64,000 nucleotides of DNA, from NCBI GenBank assembly GCA_017562135.1, contig QEYB01000448.1, positions 2,046,001 through 2,110,000 of the forward strand, given 5' to 3'. A program made the translations under genes and the position numbers. Positions within the stretch are counted from its first letter, which is position 1; every line of letters starts with the position of its first letter. Below, one piece after another: positions 12,170-23,046 of the stretch. The notes below the pieces were generated by a model. That model saw only the letters and a program-made list of their open reading frames with translations, searched no databases and was not told the origin of the DNA. The stretch is from Dipylidium caninum (Eukaryota; Platyhelminthes; Cestoda; Cyclophyllidea; Dipylidiidae).

Positions 12170-13886
12170 CACAACGTTAAGAGTGCTAGCAAATCAACAA
12201 AAAACGGCTTTGAGTAGTGGTACAATGGATAAACGATGGCAACAATGTTTCCCAAATAAAAATACCAAATTATTAGTGTAAAACCTATTCCAATTCAAGG
12301 TTACTCCAAGCCATTGGTTTTTACAGAATAGGGCAGAGAAAGCAACAGAAAACCTGAGGCCTACGAGGAAATTAATCACAAACGTCTCTGGTATACAGCA
12401 TTAAAAGTCGATAAACAATATAAAAATAAGACCGAAATGCAGTTGAAGAGGGAAGTAGTAGTCAAAGCATAATCTCAGTTGTAAAGCCACAGATCACAGA
12501 GGCACACATCAGCGAAGACGAGCTACACACTGCCATTGGCTGAAATGCACCCAAATAATTTACAAGGTCGAGATTTGCCGATTATATCTTAGTTTAAATG
12601 GAACTAAGACCCTTAACATTTGCCTAAAGAGCGAAACCCCACAAGGTAGACTGTTGTTCCAAAAATCAACATTCAAACTACGTCAGACTAAATTCGATTT
12701 GGTAGATGAAAGCAACACAGCCCAACTTTTATCCGAATGCGGCGCTCCAGGCGGGTGCCTCACAAAGCGTCATCAGGGACTTGAGTCAGGCAAGGTTTTC
12801 CGCCCATTTAAACACACTTACATAGACAAAGTAAATAAAACATTTTCAAATGTTTATAGGAGAGACAGTTGATAAGTAATAAACTTTTTAATTAACCATG
12901 AAATACGAAAAAATGCTGCAGGATGATATAGCCTAGCAGGACATAAATTGGCTCAAGGTTCCCCAGTACCTGATTACGCAGTATTATGGGGCTGAGAATG
13001 TCTCGCGATTTACATAGTATAGAATGTAAAATATGTTTCTTGGATCTGTCCTACATTGTTGACGAAAAGCAGTTATGATGCATGGAAACATCATCTCCAC
13101 GGTGTTGACCAACGCTTCCTTGGTAACGTCCTCACTACATAATAAAGGAGAAATGACTGGTCTTTCAGTCGTGTCGTGAACCGTAATGACACCCTATCTA
13201 TTTGCCACATAGGCCCCAGAACGGTCTTCCGTTCATTTTCCCAAACACAATGTAATCGTCCCAAACCAGTAAACGAACTCATGGTACAGGTTTTTCTGTG
13301 TGCCATGCAGAACTCAACACACGGTAGCTACTCCTCTGACGCCTCCCACCACGAACACTAAAACAGTTGAACAATCTCAACCTCATGAATTGACTCAACA
13401 AAAATGGTCGATGTATATGACCGTAACACCGGAACCAAGTAAAGCTCGAATCCATTTAAGGCAGACGAAATAAGGCATTGCCCAGCACTGACTACGTTCT
13501 CTTCGCCGAAGATACCAAAAACGAGAGAGGATACTCCACGCCACACATTGCATCCGAACTTAGTGCCCCTTTATTACCGAATTCCCCTGACTTCATCATG
13601 GAAATCTCAATTATTTACACAACGCTCAGTTCGCAGATTACGTCTAGAAAAAATCCTTCTATGAGTGAACCTTGCTTACCGACCTGTCCATAAAAGCCAG
13701 AGGTGGCACCTTAAAATTACTGGTTAAAACACGATTTAGAAGCGATTCAGTAAGGACCTTTAAATTAGACAGGGCAACTTGGTCATGGAACGTCGAACAT
13801 AAAGGTTGCCCCAGCCGCGAAAAGGGGTTACCGTTCTCTTTCTGATTACGACTTTATGTAGAACATTAATAGTAAAAAAAATTTGT
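12170..13886. other. Intergenic: 5' of ubinuclein, 3' of TMEM201
   Basis: About 1.7 kb. Open frames at 12194-12379 (-), 12654-12872 (+), 13091-13306 (-), 13176-13361 (+), 13358-13546 (-) and 13478-13693 (+) overlap each other and show no domain or signal. It should contain the ubinuclein promoter; no motif is clear enough to call. Confidence 0.5.
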
Positions 13887-15707
13887 CTACCAGTCTACTC
13901 TCCAAAGAAAGGGTACTAATTTGCAAAACGAGTGGCAAACAAGGACCAAGAGGACACAAACAAGTACACCATATAAAATCGACACCAAATGTCGCTTGAC
14001 GTCCTTCCACGTTTCCAAGCGGCCGAAAAGGAGGTACAATAGCCACCGCAACAGGCCTGCTGGCTGTTCCGCGCGCCGCTTCTTGCGAGGCCGCCTCGGC
14101 TGCCCCCTGCTGTCCATTGGACAATGACTTACGCTACTTAAATGACTTCGTAGATCGTTTACATCGTTGTCTTTACTCCACCGCCGGAGGTATGTATATC
14201 CAGACGCAATGCTTGACCCGTAGATATCCGTGTTAGTTGGGGAAAGTAGAATCGGAGGTGAGAAAATGGGGGAGTGAGGAGTTGAATGCAACGAGAGTCC
14301 ATCGAGTGTAAGAGAGCGAGCCTCAGAAAATCCAGATTTTGATTTAGCAAAAATCGTTGGGGTGGAGTAGTAGGAAGGCGGACTAACAGACGGAGTAGCA
14401 GAAAGAAACGACCACGCATCCAACTTTTCCTTTTCAGCATGACGTGTTTTCTCAGAAGTAAATAACCTGCGCACGAGGACACAGATACCCGCTGTAAGAG
14501 TAGTGGCAGAGAGGAAGAAAACAGAGGAGATCCAACCAGAACGTTGATCCTTTATAACTAGGTCGGTGGCAGCAATGCAGAGTATCGCATCAAGGAGGAT
14601 GAAAAGTGGGTCAACCGTGAGGTGGACTAATTGCAGCAGGAGTAAGGAGAGGTGTCCAAATAGACACACAAATTCGCCCCACAAAATGTATTTTGGCTGA
14701 ATGGCTAGGATGGACATCCAGTAAATCAGACAATCACACATATTGTGAGCGAAATAAATAATAAATCTCTTGAAGGTTGTTCTGGGAGATGAATTAGCAT
14801 AAGACTGGCAGAAGTTGATTTGAAAAAATTGGATTACGACAGGAACCATGAGAAACAACCAAGTAATTGTTGTTACGAGCCTGAAGACAAAAGGAATGAT
14901 GTAAAAGAATTTCTTGAAAAGTGAATCCTGAGAATTTTCCTCTAACGGTGGGTCAAGAGCTGAACCCTTAAGGTTTCTGTTACGCCACCACGACAAAAGG
15001 CTCGGCAGAAACTTAATATCGATCTAAAATAAATAAAACGAGCGAAAATCACGACGAAGTAGAGGTCTAGTTGAATCATGAAAAAATGCGGCAGATTGTC
15101 TGTTATCACCAAAAAATCTGAACGAATCTTAAAATGCACCTACCAGAAAGGGAAATTTCTATATCAATATAAATTTATAGAATGGGGGAGTTGATGGCTT
15201 GCCTGATCTATTTTCCTCGAGACTTTAATAGTACACGAAGGACAGAGGGGGAATAGATCTTCCAGTTTAGTCCTGAACCTCTGTAATTCTCGGTCCCAAT
15301 TTGCCTCCTTTGAGGCCTCAAATCGGGCTAGCTGCTCAATTTTGTAAGCTTGTCTTTGGGGTGCACAAAACGCAAAGTATGTCCGATTGCGAGGGATTAT
15401 TAGCCGCAGAGCGGGGAGCTACATAACGACAAGGATTCAGGCTGGCCTCATATTGAGCGGGAAGGAGACGGTTATAATCGCCTGACTCTGTGAATCCATT
15501 GTACTGGTTGCAGGAAGAGCAGAAGAAGGCATTATAGTTAGGCGCTTTGACGGTTGTGAGAGCTTGACAAAACCAACATTCTACCCGGATTTTACGGTTA
15601 CGGTACAAATGCAGGAGTTGATAGAAAATGTAAATGAGAGCCCCGGAAAAAATGGCGCAAATGCCAGCTGTGGGGATGTAGCGTAGGCGTGAAAAAGTGA
15701 AATTCAT
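13887..15707 (-). CDS. TMEM201: TMEM201 / Samp1 / NET5, inner nuclear membrane protein (one frame break)
   Basis: TMEM201 (Ima1/Samp1 family) sits in the inner nuclear membrane and links lamina, LINC complex and centrosome. Two exons: 15707-15203 and 15023-13887, about 546 residues once a one-base break is allowed for; human has 666. Order: an N-terminal membrane segment (residues about 12-33), then the Ima1 N-terminal zinc-finger domain with CWFC, CSSCNQYNGF and ESGDYN, two further CxxC pairs (LCVLC and LCPSC), several hydrophobic segments, a Ser/Pro-rich loop, and a last membrane segment near the C-terminus, as in the family. The frame shifts by +1 at the C4 run read from 15361-15358: upstream frame ends ILCVLCTP, downstream frame continues RQAYKIEQLARF. 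Deleting one C restores it with family spacing. The intron 15202-15024 appears to use a GC donor. The ATG at 15707 lies 4 nt after an acceptor-like cttttttag. Confidence 0.85.
15358..15361 (-). other. Frame break in TMEM201 at a C4 homopolymer
   Basis: Minus-strand CACCCCAAAG. The frame before it and the frame after it both match the Ima1 N-terminal domain but are offset by one base. Removing one C gives CTQRQAYKIEQLARF, with the same spacing from the CxxC pair as in human TMEM201. No intron fits in the gap. Confidence 0.8.
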
Positions 15708-17070
15708 CAGTCTAAAAAAGAAGAACATAGATCACATGCTATCCACTCACAAAAGAAGCCAACTTTAGGGGTTCGGGTAAGTACAGGGCAGGTAAAAAAC
15801 TAGTAAATGGTGAAATGAGTATTTCTGATTGAGGAAGCGATCGAAATCGGAAACGAGACAAGAAATTCTTGCACATTATAACCTCTAATCTAATAAAATT
15901 CAGAATTTACCAAATCTGTATAGAAAGAGAGGCATTGGATGTGGAGAGAAAACTGCAAATGTTACAGTCAAATTTGAGAAATGAAAGCGCCCAAATAGCA
16001 CGGGAACTTGAGTGAGGCGACGATAACCCGATACCCTATCTATGAGAGCCAATTAGTGAGCTTGGAAAAACCAAGGTCAAGTCGAGACAATTGTACTTCG
16101 GTAGGAGAATATAATCTAATCCCAAATCTTATTTAACGGTAATAAAAAGAGTGGTAGAATACAACAGCTACATAGTTAGTCGGCGACGATGTATAAGATT
16201 ATAGCACAGCTTTAATTCTCTAACGTTGAACAGTAAAAAATAGAAAAGTCGGATATTAACGCACGGATTGAAGCACTATAAGACTAACGGAATTTGCAGG
16301 TCCAGAGCTAGGATCTATATTGTCGGTAAGTGTTTTGAAGTAAACACGTATACGAAAACGTGCAAGCTCAGGTAGTCTGTGTCAAAAAATCGGTCTCAAT
16401 AAATTATGTTATTTACCATAAAATTGTTCATTCTATGCAACCTAAATAAGACTTTTGCCGCTGAAATTATACCGAGAAATAAATAACGCCGAGGAAACGG
16501 CCATTACGTCAGACGTAATCTAAATAAGAAGCGTAAACAGCACACTCCGAACACAATGGTTGCTTTAAATTATACTGGGCGATCACAGCATTTTGTTTTT
16601 TCTCGCCATACCATTTCTGCCAGGATGAACAAACAGAATTTTTAAAAAAATTTTCTCCACTATGCTTAATGGTTCTCCATGCTAGTTTAGGGTGAGAAGC
16701 TTTTCTAGTACACATTGTATGTTCTATGAAATAGAATGCTCTGGTACAATTTATAGCCGCTGATTAGCAGACCGTGAATCTGCAGAACTGTCAAGATCTT
16801 CCTCTGAATTGAAGTTTGGTTTTCTATCTGTCTAGCATTTCCAAAACTATTGCTACCAAACCTCGTGATTAAAGCTAAGTTTATTTGTTATGTATTAATC
16901 CGCGCCTTCTTAGGCTCTCTATCACCAGATATCACTATCATTTTGTAGTTCGAATTTGGCTTTAGAAACAACTCAAGAGCCTTTGTACTTGTTTTTATCA
17001 TCAACTTTCTCTACTCAAACGTCCCGCCCCTCAAGTCAGCTGGCTTCGTGTCGCCAGGGTCTGTTTCCAC
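15708..17070. promoter_or_regulatory. Shared 5' region of TMEM201 (-) and ELOA (+)
   Basis: 1.36 kb between two divergent start codons, so it probably holds both promoters. The open frame 16509-16715 (-) has no recognisable content. A pyrimidine-rich acceptor-like sequence ending in tttttttag (minus strand, about 15712-15720) lies 4 nt upstream of the TMEM201 ATG and may be a cis or trans-splice acceptor. No TATA-type element can be assigned with confidence. Confidence 0.4.
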
Positions 17071-20000
17071 ATGGCGGGCGGTGTTGAGGAGGCCCTTCTG
17101 AGATTCACTGAAACTCTTGGTGATGACTCCGTTGACAATGAATCAGTAAACTTCCATTTTATAACTCATAGTGACTGTGATTTTACATGTTACCTGGATT
17201 GTAAAAGTATAAACATTTGTTTCTTGAGATAATAATGTTAGTCTCACTACTTGCAATTGCTAATTTTATTATTGATCGCTTTTGTATTATTATTGTGCTC
17301 TGTTAATGCCGCTTTATGTCCGTTTACCTTCGTTGATGTTAGTTTAGTTACAGGAGCATAACACAGAGTTAATATGCCTTTTAACTCATGTATGCTGCGA
17401 CAAAGTTTTTTGTCTTATTCCTTAGAAACTTAAGGTTCTTCGTACGCTTGGTGAAGTTTCGCTTACACTTAGCGAGCTTTCAAATTCTGGTGTTGGACGT
17501 GCTGTTCGTCGCTTAAAGTCCGAGCCCGGAGAGTTGGGTCAGAGGGCTCGAGGTCTTGTTATTAAGTGGAAGGCTTTGCTTGATGAGCACATGAAACGTG
17601 AGAACATTCAGGTAGCGGACCTGATAAAAAGAGATGAAAAGAAATCACTGACAAAGGACAATGATCCTGAATTTCTACCACCTCCTTTGATTCAACCTAG
17701 GGCATGCAAACGGTCTTCACCACCTGATCCTGTACTTCAGTCTCTTGACGCTTCTTCGGGTCTTTCTTTCGAACAAGCCATGAGCATGACTTTTCCAGTC
17801 AAAAAGAAAGCAAAAAAACCACGGCCGAAGGCGCCGCCGACAATAGATTATCTTTACCCCAAAGAACCCTAGCCGCCAATTTACTCAGGAGGTTCTTTCT
17901 TCCCTTTCTGTTCCCTTTGATCGACCTGATGTACAGCAAAAGGAATCTGTTTCGAATCGTTCTGGTACGTGGACAAGATTTTAATATGTACATTCTACAT
18001 CTTCAATGTAAATGCATTTTCCTGATGTCGTACTTGAAATAAGTTTTGCACCGCCCCCTACTTTATGCTCGTCTATTACTACTCATTACTATTATTATTC
18101 ATTGATTAGACTTTTTCTGACTTACATTCCCTTTATATTAATTTATTTTGTACTTGCCAACAGTGTATAATCGAGGGTGATGGTCACGTCTTCAATCACA
18201 CTCAGAATCAGTGTCATATGACGAGAAAATTACTTGGCCGCCCATACACACAACTGCGATTTTTGTTACCTTTTAACTGACCATTGACTCGTTGTGTTAG
18301 TCCCCCAATTTTGACGTATTTGAACGCATTAGTTTGAAAGTGGATGCATTGTAAATGAATAGTCAAGTGAAATTCTCTTATATGCCATTACTGTTTTTCG
18401 TATGTGGCTTGCATGGCCTTCACTTTTTTGCTATTTTCTTTCATCTATGTCAGATATCTCAGTCAACAGCCTCGAAGATGACGGTGATTTAAAATTCCAC
18501 TCAAAGAGAGTTATTTGGGCGCCGCGAATGAAAAGGTTTACGGAGAATGGTGCTGCGCATGGTTCGTCTTCTTTATTTTGTGCCGGAAGTCTGGCCGAAC
18601 CATCGACGCTGGTGGAGATGTGTCTGGCCGTTTTGGCGAAGAATATCTCCATTGTCGACCATGTTGGAGAAGTACCCTATGAAATTTTCTCCCGTGCGCT
18701 CCAAGACGCCTCGCCGGAAGATCTCCGTCGGATAGAAAAATGCAATCCTGTGAGTATAGACCTAACTTCACTCTTAAACGTATGATTATTATTAAATCTG
18801 CCACCTTTTGACATCATTTCATTGCTAGGCTAGACCTTATTTTGAGTTGACAACCTCGTCGTTTTTGGAGAACATATGTTGAAGTTAAAGTTGCAAGCTG
18901 GATTAAGTGATTGACTCGAATTTATTTATTTTACTTTAAAAATTGAACGCATTCCGTTTTCCAGGGTTTTTTGTTATCAAAAGTTCTTCGGAGAATTTTA
19001 GCATTGCCTAAAGGTGCTGACAACTTAAATTTCAATTAATTTAATTTAATTAATTGATTAAAATTTTGCTTGTTTAGAGCAAAAATTTTCCGGATGGGTT
19101 TTTTGGTATACTTGGTCGCAATATGGATGAGGCATTTCTAATACTCTATATTTCATCCTTTTGGCATTTCATCAGTTCTATTAAGCTTTCAGCGTACTGG
19201 GATACCGCTTCTTTAGGAAAGATACATAACTTGGTATCATAATTTTTGGCGACCACTGCAATGGTTGCGCATTTTTGACGAATTTCGTCAGGTGCCTTTG
19301 ACCACCATCTGCTTAAGCTCCGTATGAGGTCTTCCGTCTTCGATATTTCCTAAAACAATTTCCCTTTGTTATTCACGACGCAACACTTGTACAGTTCGAT
19401 GATGGATAGTTTGTTAGCATGGCGGTATAAATTTCATTTTCTTGTTCACTTGGCTCTCTAACGCTCGCTTTCGTGGCGCCTCATTCTACATTAAGTGGGC
19501 TGAACCCTCGCGGCAATTACCCGCCTGCAGCTACACAGTGTAGTCGATATCAGTTTCAAGGCTTAGACAATAAATTCCTTAATGATTTTTAAGGGATTAT
19601 ACGAACACCAGGGAATTTATGAACGATAGGAAAGATGCGTTGGTGCCGAAGAAGGTGAAATCACCTGAAGGTAGAATGATTCGAAGAGCCTTACTAGGGT
19701 CGTTTTTTTGCAGTAAAGTAAGCCGGCTGCCAGGAAAATGGAAGGATTTTTTATACCTTTTTGTCATTGTTCCAGTGTCCTCCAGCCGTTTTTTTTTTCT
19801 TAAAAACTATCAGAGCTCAACGATCTGGAAATACGGTAGTGTGTCGCATTTCTCTCTTATCTGATTCTGTTTCATCTTTATCCATAGGAAGTATAAATCT
19901 GTGCCAAGAATAGTATTTAAAAGACTGTTTCTGTATCTTTTGTATGAATTAAAGGTAGATTTAATACGTTTCTGCAGTGTCGTTGCTATATAAAAAACGA

Positions 20001-21408
20001 AAAGTGGGTTTCTCATCTTCGTAACTCCTTCAGCTGTGCTAAAGCATTGTTCCATTTCTTTTACATTGTATTCTGTTTGTCGGAAAATGAAACACACATT
20101 TGTGAAGACCCGTAAAGATGTTACGCAGGAATTTAGGAATGTAACATCAAAGCATGATTTATATCAATTAACTTCTGTAATCTTTTGTGCCGTTCCTGTG
20201 CTGCAGCAATTCCGCGGTCTGATGGATGACTTGTGGAAGAAGCACATACATCGATGCTTTCCCGAGAGCCGCAACCTCGGTGGGCCCCGGCACAAGGAGA
20301 CCTGGGCAGAGATGTACGGACGTCTGGAGAGGGAGGCTTCGCGAAGACTCGACCAATTCATCAATCGGTCCGCCTCGAAGCTACGTGCGGAGAAGGAAAG
20401 TGAGTGAAACACCATCTCAGTTGAAAGTAATTTTTTGGTAAAATTACAAAAGAATTAAATTTTGGCAACACACAATACGCCCTTTTCACATAGTCGCTTG
20501 TTGAAACATAAATACGGACTTATATCTTAAGCATTTGGCCGATACGCACGAGACATCGGAATGCACAGTGTCGTGATGTAAAAATGTCACACTCGGATAG
20601 GGTGCGCCTATTTCTACCGGACGGTTCGTAGTTCATTGGTATTTCGTAGGCGATGCGGGTGATCTGGCATGCATTCTTTGTGGTGAAATTATTTGGTTCT
20701 TTTCCCTTTAAATCAGTTTTCATTACTCTGAGGCTTTCCTCCCTGTGGACCGATCTGGCGAAAAGCCCAAACGGCATTTCTGCGGATGATCATAGGCCCA
20801 AGGGCAATAACTAGTCCGTTGCATCGGACAGACGTTCTACGTTACTACTAGTTGCTTTTGCATATTGAATACTGATTGTGAAAGCTGTCATTTGATTGTC
20901 TTCCTTGCCTTTACCGTTGTCAAAGTTTTTAGAGAGCAGATAACAGTCGCCATTGGGGAGGAGTGAGTTTATAAATTCCTCCCCTGGTAGCTGTAAGGAC
21001 TTATTCCCCCAAATTACCTCTCCTTGGCACCTATTCCCTATGTTTTAGTAATTAATCAATCAATAAATCATTTTTCTCTCACACTTACAGGTCGTCGAAT
21101 AACCCTCATGACAGATGCGATTACGCCGACGCAGATTCAACGACGAGCGACACGTCTAGTCGGTGGGCACGGGGGGACACCGCGATCACATCACCGATAT
21201 GGCGGCGCTTCCTCTTCCCGAGTGACTGAAGCTAAGATGGTCTTTAAACCCCGCAATATGAGTTATCCCCACACCTCCGCATACTGCTAGTGGCTCCAAT
21301 ACTGCTTTATCTTCCTCCGGCAGTCGCGGCGGCGACCTGTCAAGCACAAATAGGCCGACATCGTCTATGCTTCAGAAATTGAGGAAGCAATTCTCCAAGG
21401 GCCGATAA
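17071..21408 (+). CDS. ELOA: Elongin-A (transcription elongation factor B subunit 3), two frame breaks
   Basis: Elongin-A stimulates RNA polymerase II elongation and, with Elongin B/C and a cullin, serves as the substrate receptor of a ubiquitin ligase for stalled polymerase. Five exons: 17071-17145, 17426-17964, 18454-18749, 20207-20399, 21091-21408; about 472 residues, shorter than vertebrate forms (over 700). Residues 1-80 are the TFIIS N-terminal (LW) domain (ELSNSGVGRAVRRL, VIKWKALLDEH). A basic stretch KKKAKKPRPK follows. Exon 3 carries the BC-box (TLVEMCLAVLAKN) and the cullin-box-like VGEVPYEIF. Exon 4 is the adjoining helical block (ETWAEMYGRLEREASRRLDQF). The C-terminus MLQKLRKQFSKGR matches the family ending. 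Frame breaks at C4 runs 17857-17860 and 21267-21270 must each lose one C. With both corrected, all splice phases match and the conserved C-terminus is read. The 1.46-kb intron 18750-20206 holds nothing recognisable. AATAAA at 21550-21555 may be the polyadenylation signal. Confidence 0.9.
17857..17860 (+). other. Frame break in ELOA exon 2 at a C4 homopolymer
   Basis: The frame through the basic stretch runs into TAG at 17870-17872. The +1 frame continues SRQFTQEVLSSLSVPFDRP to a good donor at 17965, in the phase exon 3 needs. The shift must occur after a TAG in the +1 frame at about 17843, so it lies in a short stretch whose main homopolymer is TTTACCCC. A 49-nt intron with a weak gtcaaa donor is an alternative. 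Confidence 0.65.
20538..20573 (+). repeat. Possible diverged repeat copy A (ELOA intron)
   Basis: About 36 nt resemble 24173-24210 in the same orientation. They share 14 identical bases (aatgcacagtgtcg) preceded by a near match cgagac-x-cg. Similarity fades on either side. A 14-base match alone is expected by chance in a window of this size, so only the flanking similarity supports a family. Confidence 0.3.
21267..21270 (+). other. Frame break in ELOA last exon at a C4 homopolymer
   Basis: Uncorrected, the frame ends at TAG 21288-21290. Losing one C from TTATCCCCACA continues through a Ser/Thr/Gly-rich stretch to MLQKLRKQFSKGR and TAA at 21406-21408, closely like the vertebrate Elongin-A ending. 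A TGA in the alternative frame near 21257-21259 places the shift downstream of it. Confidence 0.8.
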
Positions 21409-23046
21409 TTATTTCCTGCAGCTCTGGCTTCGTGGCGTCCTTAATCATGCGTACCTCATTCCCTCGTTCTTGTTTTTAATTAACTTCTTTCCTAGCTTGT
21501 AAATGGAGGTGATGAGTTACTTGCTGTGCTGCACTGTCTTTCATAGGTGAATAAAGCCCTCACCACGTGGATTTCCCTCGGCGTCTCGAAGTGCGTTGTC
21601 GCTATTCACCTACGTTAACTGAACTCATTCGTACGTGTTTGCGTGGGCGTTTATTAAAAGGAAACAAGAAACTCTCTTATCAACGTCCTTCGCCTACCAC
21701 TCTTTCCGCACTGGTAGGACCGCCTTGACAATCTATTGTAATGAATAACAAAATAAAAGTTGCTACGGTAGGGGAAGAGGTAAGACGTGCCACGCCTTGG
21801 GTCAAATTGTATTTCAGCTTAGCCGCAAAGATGATACTTTGCACGGAGGGAGGTGCCACCGTAGATCCAGAGAGTCCACTCTCTGGGACGGTAGGGACGA
21901 CGGGGTGACTGACGATAGCATGCCCGAAGGTGAACGGAAGTGTGGAGGGTTAGCAGACCAAATTAACATTGACTACCAACTGAAAAGTGGCGCGGGATGG
22001 CGCCTTGAATGAAGGTTCGGATAATTTTCCTTTTTCCACTCTGCATCATGTTTGCAAGTTAATTCCGTATTAGGCGTGTCCTTTTTTATCTCTTCCTTTA
22101 CAAAAAAAAAAAGTTTTTGAATACTTCCTCGCGTCAACCATAGACAAGTCTTTCGGTACACTGTCCTGCAAAAAGTACCAGATCGAGTGACAGCCTTGGA
22201 GTTCCAGGACTTTGTAACCTTTCAGTGATGTTTATGGCTGTGATCACCCTCCGTGTCTGATCGTTTCGTAGTGCCTGCCTGGGCGCGTCGCCTCTAGTTT
22301 GCCATGCTTTCGTCCGCGATTCCTCGAGGGCGCCAGACCTCACCTTGACATGTCCTCATTCCCCGGTTTGTACCCCTCACCTTGAAGCACAGGCGACCGT
22401 AATTCATTTCTAACGCAACGACAATGATGCGGTTTCTGTTTGAAGGATAGTTCAAAAGTGGCTAGGTACTGTCAAGAAAACTGCGACCGAAGCCGAGTTT
22501 CGGCCACCACTTCTCCTGGCCCAGTTTCGTCCGACAGGCGCCGTGAGGAGTCAATGTAATTTAAGCACTTTTGGAATCCAGATTTTAAAAATTGACAAGG
22601 GCGGTGGCGCCGTTGGGTCGCGATCCTTTGAGCTGCTCCCCAACAATTGAGACGCAGAGCAACCGACGCGACGCCAGAGAGGAATGACCACGATGGAAAA
22701 GGTGAAACAAATGGCGTGCTACTTCAGGGCAATGCGTGACCGATGGGAGCATAATAACCAGCAATAATTGCAGTAGCCGCAGATTTAACTATAGCGCACT
22801 AAGGACCGCTGCAACATAGAGAAGCTAACAACCCCAATTACCCCCAAGTGATGTGGAAGCAGAACAGTTCGCACTTTCCAATGTACAAAATCTGAATAAA
22901 ATCACACGACGGTGCTGAGGTATTTACAAAAAGAGTGATATGCACAAGAGAGGGATGGGAGGAACATCAAGGCGAGGACGAGTGTTCCAATTTAGCCCTC
23001 GCCATTTCCGCCTCCGTTGTACTTTCGTGGCGGCCCTCAGAGGTTC
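21409..23046. other. Convergent intergenic region ELOA / insulin receptor
   Basis: About 1.6 kb between the ELOA stop and the insulin receptor stop. Open frames 21797-22012 (+), 21973-22161 (-), 22134-22343 (-) and 22935-23132 (+) have no recognised content. An AATAAA at 21550-21555 suits ELOA 3' end formation. Confidence 0.5.

Noticed and set aside
15056..15139. Extra TMEM201 exon (VHFKIRSDF...)
   Set aside because: Open and flanked by GT/AG, but its sequence lacks family resemblance; skipping it through the GC donor restores the conserved segment.
17793..17841. 49-nt intron in ELOA instead of a frame break
   Set aside because: It would rescue the frame, but the gtcaaa donor is poor and it removes a basic KKKAKKPRPK stretch that looks like protein. 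Kept only as an alternative.
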